Positions 15,862 through 22,916 are shown, counted from the first letter of the stretch. The stretch: DNA of 25,206 nucleotides from an uncultured Treponema sp. (GCA_937890485.1 CALBXN010000183.1:1-25206); one strand, 5' to 3'. Program-made: numbers and translations. Notes: generated from the letters alone by a model not told the origin.

Positions 15862-16185
15862 TTATTCAATATTCCATTCTTGTAGTTTTTTTGAATATTC
15901 TTCATGGAAGATATCTTTTTGTCCATCAAAACTTTCAATAGCTTTTTCAAGAATTTGTTTGTAAAGATAATCAAGAGGAATATCTGCATGTTGTTTTGTA
16001 CTAAGTTTAGTTCCGAAGGTGTCATTTATATATGTTGTAAATTGTAACATTTCATCTTCTTCAAGAAAAAAATCTAAATCAATAAGAGTGTTATCAAAAC
16101 AAAAAATGCTGTGTCCAAAAGTTTCTCTCCAATATTGAATACAAAAATTTTCTATATCGTAATACCATTGGTTCATATCAATCAT
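15862..16185 (-). CDS. Small acidic unknown protein
   Basis: The protein has 107 residues, is acidic and rich in aromatic residues, without signal peptide or membrane span. The central DLDFFLEEDEML...FGTKLST...PLDYLYKQI vaguely recalls acyl-carrier-like helical proteins, but I do not see the Ser-attachment motif and make no assignment. AAGGAG lies 10 nt before ATG 16185; an ATG 9 nt later is possible. Its stop abuts the stop of the convergent ATP-grasp gene with no gap. It has its own upstream palindrome, so it is probably regulated with the other three palindrome-bearing genes. Confidence 0.65.
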   Translation of the reverse strand: MIDMNQWYYDIENFCIQYWRETFGHSIFCFDNTLIDLDFFLEEDEMLQFTTYINDTFGTKLSTKQHADIPLDYLYKQILEKAIESFDGQKDIFHEEYSKKLQEWNIE

Positions 16186-16251
16186 ATCGTTAAAACTCCT
16201 TATAATTTATAAAACTAAATTTATTTTACAATGTAACTAGCAGAAAATCAC

Positions 16252-16266
16252 TCAACTTTAAGTTGA
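16252..16266 (-). promoter_or_regulatory. Palindromic operator-like site, copy 2
   Basis: TCAACTT-T-AAGTTGA has perfect 7-bp arms and is centred 74 bp upstream of the ATG at 16185. It matches the palindrome before the MoxR operon. Confidence 0.6.
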
Positions 16267-16611
16267 ATGACAGTTCTTTTCTTCCATGTTATTCTGATTA
16301 TGGTGATGTTGAACCAGCATATTGGGGAACGAAAGTTCTGGATGAGGGCGAAGGTCCAAAAGCGGAAAGTCGAAAGGCAGCACAGGCACTAATATGGTTG
16401 GCCGCTATCTGGGGAAACCAAAAAAATCCCCCGTTCTGCAGAGAACGAAAGATTATCTGTAGTATCTTCAAGAGCAGAAATTTTTTTGTGAAATTTCTAA
16501 AAAAAATGATACAAGAAAAAATACGGTCGCTGCCGGAGGCATTTAAAGTCCGAAAGATCGTGGATTGACCAGTCACGGAAGATATCTTTATTTTTTCTGA
16601 GGAGGATGACT
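16267..16611. other. Gene-poor stretch with probable coding remnant
   Basis: This stretch is more G+C-rich than its surroundings. A plus-strand frame is open from 16263 to a TGA at 16566-16568 but has no ribosome site and no recognisable domain. Past that TGA the same frame continues with PVTEDIFIFSEEDDYEF, which looks protein-like and overlaps the start of the next gene in another frame. This suggests a degraded or rearranged gene. Two small hairpins lie within it: CGTTCT-gcag-AGAACG near 16434 and AGAAATTT...AAATTTCT near 16480-16500. I see no function. Confidence 0.4.
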
Positions 16612-17145
16612 ATGAATTTTGTAATGTTTGGTTGTTTTCAAAAATATGGTGGCTGGCCTATGACCGTAATCGATGTATGTAAACGGTTTTATGAAAAATA
16701 TAAATTTTATCCTAATTATATACGAATGAAAGAAAAGACAATGGACGCCCTTTTTGAAGAAAATGAAAAGGCTTATGATAATCCAGAAGCAGAAGAACAT
16801 ATAGTAACGGACACAAATGGAAATATATTAATTCCTGTTTGTCGTGAAGAAGATGTTACTTGCGAAGAATTTATAGAATCTCTGTTTGAAGAAAATGAAG
16901 ATTTTGGAATCATAATGGATGATGATTTTGAAGAAGATGATTGTATTTATCCTATGTATTTTGGTGGGAATGATGATTGTACTGTAAGTTTTATTACCAA
17001 TAAATTTGAACTCAAGTTTCTCGAAGGCGATGATTTACCTGATGATTATTTTATCGTTCAGTTTGGAGAAGGTCCAACTGATGGTGGCGAAGATTTTGAT
17101 GTTGAAACAGAAAATATTGTTTTGGAATTAAGAAAAGTTGCCTAA
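16612..17145 (+). CDS. Stand-alone 'YPN' domain protein
   Basis: The protein has 177 very acidic residues. Its core, DVCKRFYEKYKFYPNYIRMKEKTMDAL at 21-47, and the later ITNKFELKFLEGDDLPDDYF are clearly related to the non-HTH parts of the regulators at 9390-10076 and 23202-23828. Here there is no HTH. GAGGAGG directly precedes an ATG at 16606; the ATG at 16612 has better spacing (6 nt) and was chosen. The upstream DNA carries a second protein-like frame running into this gene, so the first residues may be recent. The function is unknown; it may be a partner or antagonist of the HTH versions. Confidence 0.75.
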   Translation: MNFVMFGCFQKYGGWPMTVIDVCKRFYEKYKFYPNYIRMKEKTMDALFEENEKAYDNPEAEEHIVTDTNGNILIPVCREEDVTCEEFIESLFEENEDFGIIMDDDFEEDDCIYPMYFGGNDDCTVSFITNKFELKFLEGDDLPDDYFIVQFGEGPTDGGEDFDVETENIVLELRKVA

Positions 17146-17156
17146 GGTTATCAGTT

Positions 17157-17195
17157 TTAAATTAAATTTCTAATTTAATGTTTTTATTTTTTTTC
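17157..17195 (+). terminator. AT-rich hairpin with T-tract after the 16612 gene
   Basis: TTAAATTA (17157-17164) pairs with TAATTTAA (17171-17178) around a 6-nt loop, and TGTTTTTATTTTTTTTC follows. The stem is weak but the T-tract is long, and it lies 12 nt after the stop codon. Confidence 0.5.
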
Positions 17196-17197
17196 AA

Positions 17198-17206
17198 TGA
17201 TATAAT
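17198..17206 (+). promoter_or_regulatory. Extended -10 promoter abutting the kinase start codon
   Basis: TGATATAAT (17198-17206) is a perfect extended -10. The ATG follows at 17210 and a GTG at 17213, which is where transcription should begin. No ribosome site exists, so the mRNA is probably leaderless. Confidence 0.6.
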
Positions 17207-17209
17207 GAA

Positions 17210-17638
17210 ATGGTGCAAGGAATTATTTTTGTAGGACTTCCAGGAAGTGGAAAATCTACTTATTACAAAGAACATTTTCTCAATACTCATCTTAGAATTA
17301 GTAATGATTTACTGAAAACTAAAAATCGGGAGAAACTTCTTTTGGAGTTTTGCAAAAAAACAAGTATGCCTTTTGTTATAGATAATACTAATGTTCAAAA
17401 AAAAGATCGTAAAAAATATCTGGATATAATAAAAGGATGGCAACAGGAAGTTAGTATTAAATGTATTTATTTTGCATGTGATGTTTCAACTTGTATAGAA
17501 CGAAACGCTAAACGTTCTGGCAAAGATTGTATTCCTGACTGTGCAATTTATTCGAAATCGAAGATTTTAGAAGAGCCTAATATTAATGAAGGTTTTGATG
17601 AAATAGAAATAATAAATACGAGTGAGGTGAAAAAATGA
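17210..17638 (+). CDS. P-loop kinase, polynucleotide-kinase-like
   Basis: The protein has 142 residues. Walker A is GLPGSGKST (9-17), followed by RISND, then FVIDNTNV (58-62) and the lid ERNAKRSGKDCIP (97-109). This is the pattern of the AAA_33 / T4-Pnk-like kinase domain, which phosphorylates 5'-OH ends of RNA or DNA, though related small kinases act on other substrates. The phosphatase and ligase domains of larger Pnkp proteins are absent. It overlaps the Thg1-like gene by 4 nt (ATGA), which strongly suggests joint action on RNA 5' ends. Start ATG 17210 (or GTG 17213) is directly at the promoter, with no ribosome site. Confidence 0.78.
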   Translation: MVQGIIFVGLPGSGKSTYYKEHFLNTHLRISNDLLKTKNREKLLLEFCKKTSMPFVIDNTNVQKKDRKKYLDIIKGWQQEVSIKCIYFACDVSTCIERNAKRSGKDCIPDCAIYSKSKILEEPNINEGFDEIEIINTSEVKK

Positions 17639-18363
17639 AATTTTCTGAATTAGATGCAAAGATGAGAGTTTTTGAAACAACTAATGATCGTTGTGTTCTT
17701 CCTGGAATTTACATGGTTGCAAGAATTGATGGTCGTCATTTCCACACACTCACAAAAGAATCAGGAAAATTTGAAGCACCCTTTGATGAAAAGTTCAGAG
17801 ATATGATGATTAATACGGTTAAACAGCTAATGAACTGTGGTTTTAGAGTTATATATGGTTATACTGAAAGTGATGAGATCTCTCTTTTGTTCGCATTAGA
17901 ATCAGAAGACTTTGGTCGTAAACTTAGAAAACTCAATTCGATTCTTGCGGGAGAAGCCAGTGCGAAGTTTTCACTTCTTTATGGTGATATCGGTGTTTTT
18001 GATTGTCGAATTTGTGAACTTCCAACGAAAGATAATGTCGTAGATTATTTTCGTTGGCGAAATGAAGATGCGAACCGGAATGCGCTAAATGCCTGGTGCT
18101 ATTGGACTTTAAGAAAAGAAGGACAAAATCAAAAAAAAGCAACAAAAGCTATTGAAGGGATTTCTGTTGCTGCGAAAAATGAACTTTTATTTCAACGTGG
18201 CATAAATTTCAATGACTTACCTTTGTGGCAAAAGCGAGGTATTGGTTTTTATTGGGAAATGTTTGACCGAAACGGTGCAGATCGCCGTCGTTTGAAGATA
18301 GATATGAACTTGCCAATGGGTAACGCTTATGGTGAGTTTATTAGATACAAATTTCTTAATTAA
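17635..18363 (+). CDS. thg1: Thg1-family tRNA(His) guanylyltransferase-like 3'-5' polymerase
   Basis: The protein has 242 residues. RIDGRHFHTLTK (30-41) carries the first metal-binding Asp, GYTESDEISLLF (75-86) the second acidic pair, and DCRICELPTKDNVVDYFRWRNEDANRNALNAW is a Thg1 hallmark region (read across about residues 122-153). Eukaryotic Thg1 adds G-1 to tRNA(His); bacterial and archaeal Thg1-like proteins add nucleotides 3'-5' to repair 5'-truncated tRNAs. Since bacteria usually encode G-1, the repair role is likelier here. Its ATG overlaps the kinase stop (ATGA), so the two are translated together. A kinase making a 5'-phosphate and a polymerase that activates that phosphate form a logical pair. 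Confidence 0.9.
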   Translation: MKFSELDAKMRVFETTNDRCVLPGIYMVARIDGRHFHTLTKESGKFEAPFDEKFRDMMINTVKQLMNCGFRVIYGYTESDEISLLFALESEDFGRKLRKLNSILAGEASAKFSLLYGDIGVFDCRICELPTKDNVVDYFRWRNEDANRNALNAWCYWTLRKEGQNQKKATKAIEGISVAAKNELLFQRGINFNDLPLWQKRGIGFYWEMFDRNGADRRRLKIDMNLPMGNAYGEFIRYKFLN

Positions 18364-18366
18364 GAG

Positions 18367-18381
18367 TGTCAGTTAATGACA
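18367..18381. repeat. Short palindrome between Thg1 and next gene
   Basis: TGTCA-gttaa-TGACA (18367-18381) lies in the 47-nt gap before the 18411 gene. It could be an operator or a weak structure; no other copy is visible in the window. Confidence 0.3.
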
Positions 18382-18410
18382 AAACCAAAAAATATTTTCG
18401 GAGATAAAAT

Positions 18411-19271
18411 ATGAAAACAAATAAAGAATTTCCAGCTACTCATTCAATGAGTACAGAATGGTTTGTTGTTGATGAAGAAGGTAATATTGGTTTATTTTCT
18501 TTTGAGGAAGACGGTCCTGTTCCTATAGATATTCCAATAGAAAGTAACTCTCTTTTGATGACTTCAGAGGAAGATTTTGGAGAAAAGGATAGTAACAATA
18601 TTGAATATTTAGAACTAACAGACGAGCAAGTTGAAGAATTGATGTCAGATGCTGTTAGCCCAGAAAACTATAATATTAAAGATGATCACTGCCTTTTTGT
18701 TCAAGTTGATGAAGAGCATAAAAAAGAGTTTTTGGAAGTTTTTATTGATGAAATTGATTTTTGCCTTTCACATAAACATGGCATTTATTTTTTGTATAGT
18801 CTTTTTGGATATGAAGAACCAGAATTTTATCGAAATCGAGCTTTAAATACTTTTTATAAAACCGTTAGTCGTGTTGTATATATTTACTACGAAGCATACT
18901 GTGATGAAGATTTTTCTGGAACTGAAACAAAATGGCCATTACCTTTTTACTGCTATAATCAACCATATAATTCTCAATTGGAATTAGCCAAAAGAACAAA
19001 TGTTCCAAAATATCCTTTTAAAGAAGAACAGATTTCAGAAAGGCAGAGAAAAAAACTTATTCGTATTCCTGTAAAGTTTTCAGAATGTACAGGTTTTCAA
19101 ATTGCTCAATATGCAATCTGTCGTTGGCGTTCTGGTGTTTATGAAGAAATTGATAACAAGATTTATACAAGGTTCCCAAAAACTGAAGGTGGATATTGCT
19201 ATATTCTTGATGAACAGAATAAAGAGGATGATGGGGAAACTCCAATTGTTCTTCCAGCAGGAGATGATTGA
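18411..19271 (+). CDS. Unknown acidic protein paired with a radical SAM enzyme
   Basis: The protein has 286 residues, is predicted soluble and is strongly acidic. It starts with STEWFVVDEEGNIGLFSFEEDGPVP; similar (T)xWFAVDxxGxVxxFxxGExGAxP openings occur in a scattered group of uncharacterised bacterial proteins known to me only as hypotheticals. No catalytic motif is evident. GGAG precedes the ATG at 18411. Its TGA overlaps the ATG of the radical SAM gene by one base and the ribosome site for that gene lies in its own last codons, so the two are translationally coupled. It may be the substrate or partner of the radical SAM enzyme. Confidence 0.75.
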   Translation: MKTNKEFPATHSMSTEWFVVDEEGNIGLFSFEEDGPVPIDIPIESNSLLMTSEEDFGEKDSNNIEYLELTDEQVEELMSDAVSPENYNIKDDHCLFVQVDEEHKKEFLEVFIDEIDFCLSHKHGIYFLYSLFGYEEPEFYRNRALNTFYKTVSRVVYIYYEAYCDEDFSGTETKWPLPFYCYNQPYNSQLELAKRTNVPKYPFKEEQISERQRKKLIRIPVKFSECTGFQIAQYAICRWRSGVYEEIDNKIYTRFPKTEGGYCYILDEQNKEDDGETPIVLPAGDD

Positions 19272-20026
19272 TGCTTGACCGAATTTCAATAGACTTAAGC
19301 AATTACTGCTCCAAACAATGTGACTTCTGCTACAATCACTCAACAAAAGAAGGAAATGTTTTGTGGACCGTCGAAGAGTTAATTCCATTTATTCTTGATT
19401 TACACGAACACGGAATTGATGCTGTTTCTTTTGGAGGTGGGGAACCTTTTGAATATGATGGAATTTTCAAATTGATTTCTAGCCTAATGTCTGAGATGTA
19501 TGTTTCTGTTACTTCAAACGGGTTACCTTTGGAAAGGGAAAGCGTTTTTGCAGATCTATTGGAAAATAAGCCAGATAAAATACATATCACAATTCATCAT
19601 CCTGAAAACACAGATGAAGTGAATCGCGTGGTAAGTATGGTAAAGAAAATCTCTGAAGTGGGAATAAAATCTGGAGTAAATCTTTTGGTTTCAGATTTTA
19701 ACGCTGACGAAGCAAAATCCGTTTATGCCGAACTTTTATCAAATGGAATTACTTCGGATAGAATAATTCTTATTCCACGCCGATTTACATGTATGCCTAC
19801 TTCAAAGCTGTTGTCAGAAGTTGCCCAAGGAAAGCCTTTTCAATCTACATCTTGTTTAATGGGATGCAAAAAGCCTACAGAGTTTTGTTCTATTTCTTGG
19901 GATAAAAAAGTGAACTGGTGTAGTTATGCGTCCGGAAAGCAACCAATTACGGAATTATCATACAAAGGACTGATGGACGCTTTGAATCAAGTTGAGTTTG
20001 GGTGCTGTTATGATAAGGGCGAGTAA
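19271..20026 (+). CDS. Radical SAM enzyme with C-terminal cysteine cluster
   Basis: The protein has 251 residues. CSKQCDFC (13-20) is the CxxxCxxC [4Fe-4S] motif of radical SAM enzymes, and GGGEPF (55-60) the SAM-binding motif. The partial TIM-barrel continues with VSVTSNGLPL. The C-terminal third has further cysteines (FTCMPT, SCLMGC, EFCSIS, NWCSYA, GCC), enough for an auxiliary cluster as in SPASM/twitch-type enzymes. The ATG at 19271 overlaps the stop of the 18411 gene by one base. The substrate is unknown. A protein or peptide encoded by the coupled gene, or RNA given the neighbours, are both possible. Confidence 0.87.
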   Translation: MLDRISIDLSNYCSKQCDFCYNHSTKEGNVLWTVEELIPFILDLHEHGIDAVSFGGGEPFEYDGIFKLISSLMSEMYVSVTSNGLPLERESVFADLLENKPDKIHITIHHPENTDEVNRVVSMVKKISEVGIKSGVNLLVSDFNADEAKSVYAELLSNGITSDRIILIPRRFTCMPTSKLLSEVAQGKPFQSTSCLMGCKKPTEFCSISWDKKVNWCSYASGKQPITELSYKGLMDALNQVEFGCCYDKGE

Positions 20027-20047
20027 AAAAATTAGACTAGATAAATC

Positions 20048-20069
20048 GGTGGGGTAGGGGAGAGTAGGG
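20048..20069 (+). repeat. G-rich run containing GGGTAGGGGAG, possible G-quadruplex
   Basis: Four G-runs (GG, GGGG, GGGG, GGG) lie within 22 bp, 21 bp past the radical SAM stop. It contains the 11-mer seen on either strand at two other intergenic sites. Confidence 0.5.
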
Positions 20070-20078
20070 AAATAAAAA

Positions 20079-20149
20079 TGGCTGACTAACTGTCACTTCT
20101 GAATGAAAGCAGACTTCATTCATATACAGCTGTCAGCCACTTTATTTTT
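20079..20149 (+). terminator. Large three-tier hairpin with T-rich tail
   Basis: TGGCTGAC (20079-20086) pairs with GTCAGCCA (20132-20139). Inside, CTGT (20090-20093) pairs with ACAG (20126-20129), and TGAATGAA (20100-20107) with TTCATTCA (20115-20122), leaving a 7-nt loop. CTTTATTTTTG follows. It separates the radical SAM gene from the convergent 20194 gene and probably acts as a terminator. The length of the palindrome is unusual for one and could mark a small mobile element. Confidence 0.55.
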
Positions 20150-20193
20150 GTTACTTTTAAAAATTGGAATGTTGTATGAAATTTTTATATGTC

Positions 20194-20778
20194 TTATTTT
20201 TGCATGTCAGACAAATCAATTTCACAAAGAGTATCAAACATTCCTTCATAAATATAATAAGGATAAGATTTTGAAAAATCCTCATTGGAAATATAAAATG
20301 GTCTTTGAATATATTTCCAAGCAAAAACATGATTTTTTTCAAAAATATCCTTTGTCCAATCATTGAAAATAATAGCCTTATAAAAAAACCTTCCGGAATC
20401 TTTTTTTATAAGTAGAAGCAAAGGTCTGTTTTTTTCAGGAAGATTTTGAGGTATCTTTTGTTTATAAATTACAAAACGCCAATCATTTTCTAATCTTTTG
20501 ATAAGTCTTGTATAAGTATCAATTAGAAAGTCTTTTGGTAATTTTGATGGCTCATTATTTTCAAGACATTTTAATTGGTGTTTCATAATGTTTAGATCAG
20601 ACATTCTGACTTCAAAATATCGTCTTTCTTCAGAAGGATCTTCTTCTTCCCATGCCATAGCTTCTTCTTCTGATGTTACAGTTTTTTTTGTAACCCAAAC
20701 ACCGTCGGAATCTTTAAAATCGTAATAAAAGTCATGATAGTACTGACATTTATACTCCTTCAAAAAAATTTCGTCCAT
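20194..20778 (-). CDS. Unknown soluble protein
   Basis: The protein has 194 residues from ATG 20778, which has AAGGAG 10 nt upstream; the open frame continues to 20910 but that part lacks a ribosome site. It is charged, with many aromatic residues (YYHDFYYDF near the N-terminus) and an acidic AMAWEEEDPSEE stretch. No membrane span, signal or known motif is visible and I recognise no family. It stands alone, convergent with the radical SAM operon, with a gene fragment upstream. It is probably one of the lineage-specific accessory genes typical of this region. Confidence 0.65.
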   Translation of the reverse strand: MDEIFLKEYKCQYYHDFYYDFKDSDGVWVTKKTVTSEEEAMAWEEEDPSEERRYFEVRMSDLNIMKHQLKCLENNEPSKLPKDFLIDTYTRLIKRLENDWRFVIYKQKIPQNLPEKNRPLLLLIKKDSGRFFYKAIIFNDWTKDIFEKNHVFAWKYIQRPFYISNEDFSKSYPYYIYEGMFDTLCEIDLSDMQK

Positions 20779-20866
20779 AGTAAAATTCTCCTTTATATTT
20801 AGTTTGTTGAATGATAAAGAACATTTGCGGGAACAATATGATGTGTTTGTTTGATTTTGAAATTGC

Positions 20867-21070
20867 TCAAAGAACAAATTTATTTTCTTTGACCAGTGGG
20901 CCGTAAACATTTATGATTTTGTCAACAATTTTCATGTCATTTTTAGTTAGAGCATCTTTGTCTGCTAATAACTGCATCAGTGGTTTGTTGTTTTTGTCAT
21001 AACCAGTTTTGCCATTTGCACCAATCATGAGATTTAAAATTTCTCGAGCCTCCTTTGCAGTTATAAAGTT
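20867..21070 (-). pseudogene. 67-codon gene remnant without start
   Basis: Between a TAA at 21071-21073 and TGA at 20867-20869 the minus strand is open for 67 codons with a convincing protein-like sequence: ITAKEAREILNLMIGANGKT, then DKNNKPLMQLLADKDALT, then KIVDKIINVYGPLVKEN. There is no ATG near its beginning; the first Met is at codon 15 and lies 20 nt from the nearest GGAGG. It is best read as the internal or 3' part of a broken gene. The family is not recognised. Confidence 0.55.
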
Positions 21071-21160
21071 TTAGTAGCGATATCAATTTCAATTGATACT
21101 AATTTAATTATATATCATTAAAAAATGATGTCAATTCCTGTATTTCTTTAATGAAAATGG

Positions 21161-21280
21161 TTAAAATGTGCTATTTCTGTCTCGTGGAATTTGATTTAAC
21201 ATCGAATCAATTACATCTTCATTTTATAACTCCGTAATCTTATCTATAATATCATCAATAATTTTATCTAATCTTCTATA
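21161..21280 (-). pseudogene. Gene-end remnant with internal stop
   Basis: One minus-strand frame reads YRRLDKIIDDIIDKITEL, then a TAA at 21224-21226, then NEDVIDSMLNQIPRDRNSTF and a stop. Both halves are protein-like and in the same frame, so this looks like the 3' end of an older gene with one nonsense codon. It overlaps the last codons of the 21268 gene in another frame, which suggests that gene was joined onto it. The remaining DNA from 21071 to 21160 is AT-rich and empty. Confidence 0.4.
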
Positions 21281-22074
21281 TCTTTTGAAATTTGTACCAA
21301 CTTATCATTTTCTACATTTTGATATTGATACCAAATGTCAAAATCTAAGGGTAAGTTATTCCTTAAATATTTTGCGATTTTTAAACCTTTGGAATTCCAT
21401 TTTTCCCATTTTACAGAAGTTTTATTCTTTTTATTTTGCCATTTAAGAAAATCAGTAGCATCAAAAGAATATTTTATTGGTTCACCAAAAATATCTGTAT
21501 CGTAAAATGTTAAAAGTTTATCTTTTATGTCAATTTTTTTATCGTTATCGGTAATACAAAAATAATTATCCTTTGGGCAAATTGTTATTTTGTGTCTATG
21601 AGGCTTTCTTTCTTCATTCAAAGTTGTGGAGATAAAAGGAGAATAGAATTTTTCCAAGTCTTTTTTAGTTAAAGTATGACAAAATAATTCATCATATTCA
21701 TCTTCTTCGTCTTGTAATATTCCATTTCCACATAGTTGAATTAGTTTTTCTATAGTGCTTTTCACTTCGTTGATATATTGATTTTTTTCAAAGAAAAGAA
21801 CCGCTTTTTCATCATTTGTACTGCATATAGACCAAATAATTTGTGTATCAGTTATCTGAGATTGAAATTCGTAAAAACCTGCACATGGAGGATATCCACA
21901 TGAACAAGTTAAAATACTTTCATTTACAGGTTCAAAACAAGAAGTAACAAGGTTGTCTATATCGATTAATACTCCATCTGGATTGCAAACATCAAAATAT
22001 TTTGGATTTTCATTGATGAAAAATAAACTTGCACCACCGTTATATTCTAAAATTAGTTTTTGTTGTTTTGCCAT
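21268..22074 (-). CDS. Unknown protein with CxCGxxxC motif
   Basis: The protein has 268 residues. Near residue 56 it has TCSCGYPPCAGFYEFQ, a Cys-rich turn that could bind zinc and recalls CxCGxxGCAG motifs in uncharacterised proteins, some linked to toxin immunity; this link is weak. The rest is soluble and charged, with several more cysteines. GGAGG sits directly before the ATG at 22074. It carries the palindrome TCAACT-TAT-AGTTGA upstream, like three other genes. It stands alone, after the terminator of the HD gene. Function unknown. Confidence 0.72.
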   Translation of the reverse strand: MAKQQKLILEYNGGASLFFINENPKYFDVCNPDGVLIDIDNLVTSCFEPVNESILTCSCGYPPCAGFYEFQSQITDTQIIWSICSTNDEKAVLFFEKNQYINEVKSTIEKLIQLCGNGILQDEEDEYDELFCHTLTKKDLEKFYSPFISTTLNEERKPHRHKITICPKDNYFCITDNDKKIDIKDKLLTFYDTDIFGEPIKYSFDATDFLKWQNKKNKTSVKWEKWNSKGLKIAKYLRNNLPLDFDIWYQYQNVENDKLVQISKDIED

Positions 22075-22156
22075 ATTTCCTCCGAAAATGAGTTTTAGAA
22101 AATCGAAATTAATTAACTGATATTGAAATTATATTTGAAAATCAAGAAGAAAGCAT

Positions 22157-22171
22157 TCAACTTATAGTTGA
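22157..22171 (-). promoter_or_regulatory. Palindromic operator-like site, copy 3
   Basis: TCAACT-TAT-AGTTGA has perfect 6-bp arms, is flanked by GCAT as in the copy before the MoxR operon, and is centred 90 bp upstream of ATG 22074. A TATAAT -10 lies on the minus strand about 21 bp downstream. Confidence 0.6.
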
Positions 22172-22189
22172 GAGACAAAGACTTCAGTT

Positions 22190-22221
22190 TAAATAAAAAC
22201 CCTTGCTAGTTTGAGCAAGGG
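22190..22221 (-). terminator. Rho-independent terminator of the HD hydrolase gene
   Basis: On the minus strand CCCTTGCT (22214-22221) pairs with AGCAAGGG (22200-22207) around a 6-nt loop, followed directly by TTTTTATTT. It lies 66 bp past the HD stop and is the clearest terminator in the window. Confidence 0.8.
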
Positions 22222-22232
22222 GAAAAATAATC

Positions 22233-22255
22233 GGATAAACAGCCGGATTTTATCC
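22233..22255. repeat. Inverted repeat preceding the terminator
   Basis: GGATAAA (22233-22239) and TTTATCC (22249-22255) are perfect arms around a 9-nt loop, between the HD stop and its terminator. It may stabilise the mRNA 3' end. Confidence 0.4.
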
Positions 22256-22286
22256 TAATATTTTTGGAGGGTTGGCAAAAAATAAT

Positions 22287-22877
22287 TTATTTAAAAACTT
22301 CTTCTATTAAAGAACAAAGTTCTTGTTGCATTGGCATATCGGAAAGAGGGGAGAGTGCGTCTGCTATTGAAGAATAGTACCATTTAATATCTTCTTTTGA
22401 TGCGTTGAATCTTTCCCAAAGTTTTTCGCCGATTGTGGCAAGGTCATAAGCCATACTTCTAAGGTTTGAAAGTTTATCTGCGTTACAAACCATCAAGGTT
22501 TCTTTGGAAGCAGTTTTTAATTCATCAATTGTTGCTTGTTTTCGAGCTTTCCAAGAATCTTTTTCTGTAAGATGACGCATTTTGTCTTCAGATTCGGACT
22601 TAACTAATTCACGGATTTCTTTATTGAATTCTTTTTCAATTTCATCAGCGGTAATTCCTGCGTCTTCAAGACAATCATGTAAAAGTCCTGCAATTTGAAC
22701 TGATGGAGAACATCTATTTTCTTTTAAAATTTGCCAAACCTCAAATGGATGAACGATATATGGAATTTCAGTTCCTTTTCGTTTTTGTCCGATTGAACCA
22801 TCATCATTTTTAACTGAAGCATGAGCAATCGCAGCAAAGTTAAGTGCTTTTCGAATCATCAATTCATCTTTATTCAT
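22287..22877 (-). CDS. HD-domain hydrolase, MESH1/SpoT-hydrolase-like
   Basis: The protein has 196 residues from ATG 22877, behind GGAGG; an in-frame start 12 nt upstream lacks spacing. H19, the HD pair in LLHDCLED (67-68) and D134 in CNADKLSNLR form the metal site. RKGTEIPYIVHP (33-44) is typical of the (p)ppGpp hydrolase branch of the HD family (SpoT hydrolase domain, MESH1). It has no synthetase, TGS or ACT domain, so it would be a small alarmone hydrolase acting alone. Alternatively it hydrolyses other nucleotides, since the family is broad. It has its own promoter, terminator and upstream palindrome half, so its expression is separately controlled. Confidence 0.83.
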   Translation of the reverse strand: MNKDELMIRKALNFAAIAHASVKNDDGSIGQKRKGTEIPYIVHPFEVWQILKENRCSPSVQIAGLLHDCLEDAGITADEIEKEFNKEIRELVKSESEDKMRHLTEKDSWKARKQATIDELKTASKETLMVCNADKLSNLRSMAYDLATIGEKLWERFNASKEDIKWYYSSIADALSPLSDMPMQQELCSLIEEVFK

Positions 22878-22916
22878 AAAAACCTCCAATCAATTTTTAT
22901 TTGCCTTTACATGTAT

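Noticed and set aside
20779..20910. Longer N-terminus for the 20194 gene
   Set aside because: The added 44 residues have no ribosome site, while ATG 20778 is preceded by AAGGAG at good spacing.
10148..22171. The palindromes as integron attC sites
   Set aside because: The arms (ATTCAAC / GTTGAAT) fit the RYYYAAC / GTTRRRY ends of attC, and single-gene spacing recalls cassettes. But there are no inner L-box pairs, no integrase is present, the elements are only 15-19 bp, and all lie at a fixed distance before minus-strand starts, which fits an operator better.
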